This document shows, piece by piece, positions 62,776-64,000 of a stretch of 64,000 nucleotides of DNA (position 1 is the first letter of the stretch; each line of letters begins with the position of its first letter). A program made the translations under genes and the position numbers. The DNA is from Larimichthys crocea. Taxonomy: Eukaryota > Chordata > Actinopteri > Sciaenidae. Under the pieces are notes generated by a model, which was not told where the DNA came from, did not search any database, and saw nothing but the letters and a program-made list of their open reading frames with translations. The DNA is taken from NCBI RefSeq assembly GCF_000972845.2, contig NC_040018.1, positions 9,086,140 to 9,150,139 of the forward strand. The letters run 5' to 3'.

Positions 62776-63479
62776 ACTCATGCAAGAACGGAATGTGATC
62801 ATCTGCCTGTGGTCTGTCCTTCAGTGTCATTGTATGTCAGGGAAGTGTACAGCTAATCTGTACGGCTTCACACATTTCCGAGAAAAGAAATACCAACAGG
62901 TTGAGAGGTTACCTTGTATGTTTCTTTCAGCTATCTCAAGGAGCTTGACAGAAGGTTTTAGACAAGCCCTCGTCAAACACAAGGGTCACATGACTGACAG
63001 AGGTAGCTAAAACTAGCAAGCTCCCGTCCTGACTCTGATCACCTTCTTACTGTATCCACTTTATTCTTAGCCCAGTGATAACTTACAGCATTCCTTCACT
63101 GAATAAGTCAGTCCAAGAACACAGCTCGTCACACCTTAATGTGATCATATCTGCCACCTATGAGCAAGGAGTGGGAGGACGACCTGAAGTGGTCTTGGGT
63201 AAGTAGTATATTTAGCTACTTTCTTGATTCTGTTGCTAGTGAAGCAATGATCACTCTGGAAATCTCTGAGGAGCAAAAAAGCCAAGTGCATTTTTTTTTT
63301 GTAGGAGGTGGAACAAAGTCATGGCTATCTCAAAGCAGAGCCTCGTCACTTAACTAATGCTTAGCTACTTTGTTACTGCTATCCAAAGGTTACCCTTCGA
63401 TGTAGTAGAAGGCTGAGATATGATCACATTATACTGTTTAAAGAAAGGCTGAGAGTTAGATGTGGAGATTAACACCCCT

Positions 63480-64000
63480 TTTGTCACATTGGCAGTCGTG
63501 ACTGTTGTTTTCCTGTGTCCGCCTTTGTTTGTTTTCCCCCATTCTTGTTTACTTGTCTGTGTTGTGGGCATGGCACGTTTCCCTGTTCCCTCCTGGATAA
63601 TCACAGATGAAGCAAACCTGCCATTCCTCAGCTCACCTGCCTTCCATCAAGTCATCACTCCAGCTGCATATAAACCCTGGCCTTCCTCCCACGCCTTGTC
63701 AGATCGTTTGTTCGGCCATTGTGGTAGTTCACGTTCAGACCGCCTTAAACTATTGTTCCTTGTGCTTCCCGTCGATTTCCTGACCGATCTCTAACCGTTG
63801 ATCCTCTTGTGCTCAGGTCCACCATCATCTTCACCTCCTGCCACCTGCTTGCCTGCTCTCCATCAACCATCTCCAGACAATCCACACTCTGTGCCTCCTC
63901 CATCCGTTCCAACCACTGCTTCACCTCAGCCATTCCCTCCACCTCGTCATCGGACCCTCTCTTTCCTTTTTTTTTCCCACGTCACAATAAATCCCCTTCT
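63480..64000 (+). mobile_element. Partial LTR-retrotransposon-like element at the window edge
   Basis: Begins near TGTCAC at 63481 and shows a TATA-like CATATAAA at 63667-63674 and an AATAAA signal at 63986-63991, the order expected of a U3-R region in an LTR. The C-rich, T-rich body with 'cacctgccttccatcaagtc' and 'acctgcttgcctgctctcca' is like 5' LTRs I know from fish Gypsy-type elements. The right end, primer-binding site and coding region lie outside the window, so this cannot be confirmed. Confidence 0.4.

Larger units (their letters stand above)
40121..63470. other. Upstream flank of the cadherin gene; gene-free
   Basis: No exon with protein-like sequence and splice signals was seen on either strand. 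The contents are microsatellites, teleost interspersed repeats, one complete hAT-type element and some candidate regulatory blocks, each listed separately. The stretches 40500-44100, 44260-46100, 47000-48700, 49900-50900, 51550-54200, 55100-56000 and 58500-61000 hold nothing else that I could name. Confidence 0.6.

Noticed and set aside
63462..63942. Open frames on both strands near the right edge
   Set aside because: They lie within the LTR-like segment and do not resemble gag or pol.
1..64000. CRISPR arrays, tRNA or rRNA genes, bacterial-type operons
   Set aside because: None seen. The regular repeats are microsatellites, and the sequence is a vertebrate chromosome.

Overview
This window looks like non-coding chromosomal DNA from a bony fish, probably a spiny-rayed teleost. 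The evidence is AT-rich sequence with long CA/GT, CT/GA and pentanucleotide microsatellites, several dispersed repeats I recognise as common in teleost genomes, stop codons in all frames over most of the length, and one clear vertebrate-type coding exon with a consensus splice donor. Nothing in it is bacterial: I see no operons, ribosome binding sites, CRISPR arrays or dense coding.

The only gene I can support firmly is on the minus strand. It is the first coding exon of a large cadherin-superfamily protein at 38642-39704. It has a signal peptide, two complete extracellular cadherin repeats and most of a third, and it ends at a GTGAGC donor in phase 1. The exon sits in a CpG-rich patch (about 38690-40120) and is bracketed by two (CT)n tracts, one just inside the intron and one in the presumed promoter or 5' leader. 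The leader carries a short upstream ORF. The family could be the type III / Hz-cadherin (neural-cadherin-like) group, but that is recognition by eye and needs a search.

Positions 1-38640 are read as intron 1 of this gene, because no second cadherin exon was recognised there. They hold microsatellites, old repeats (1908-2190, 2535-2690, 5395-5635, 11909-12330, 19110-19520, 30200-30545, 34780-34982, 35700-35815), a duplicated block at 15720-16140 and 17650-18240 with an inverted third copy near 19560-19660, and a few sequences that look like conserved regulatory DNA (16830-17020, 20531-20632, 37540-37690).

Positions 40120-64000 are the upstream flank. They hold a complete non-autonomous hAT-type transposon with terminal inverted repeats and an 8-bp target duplication (48757-49660), several teleost repeats, a perfect DR4 nuclear-receptor motif (46145-46160), a candidate enhancer with a palindromic double octamer (about 54280-54860), and at the right edge the start of what looks like a retrotransposon LTR that continues outside the window. 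I found no tRNA, rRNA or snRNA gene. I did not find a convincing new biological system; the most useful leads are the cadherin exon with its uORF and its protease-site-like linker, the nested transposon, the homeodomain-site duplication and the candidate enhancers.
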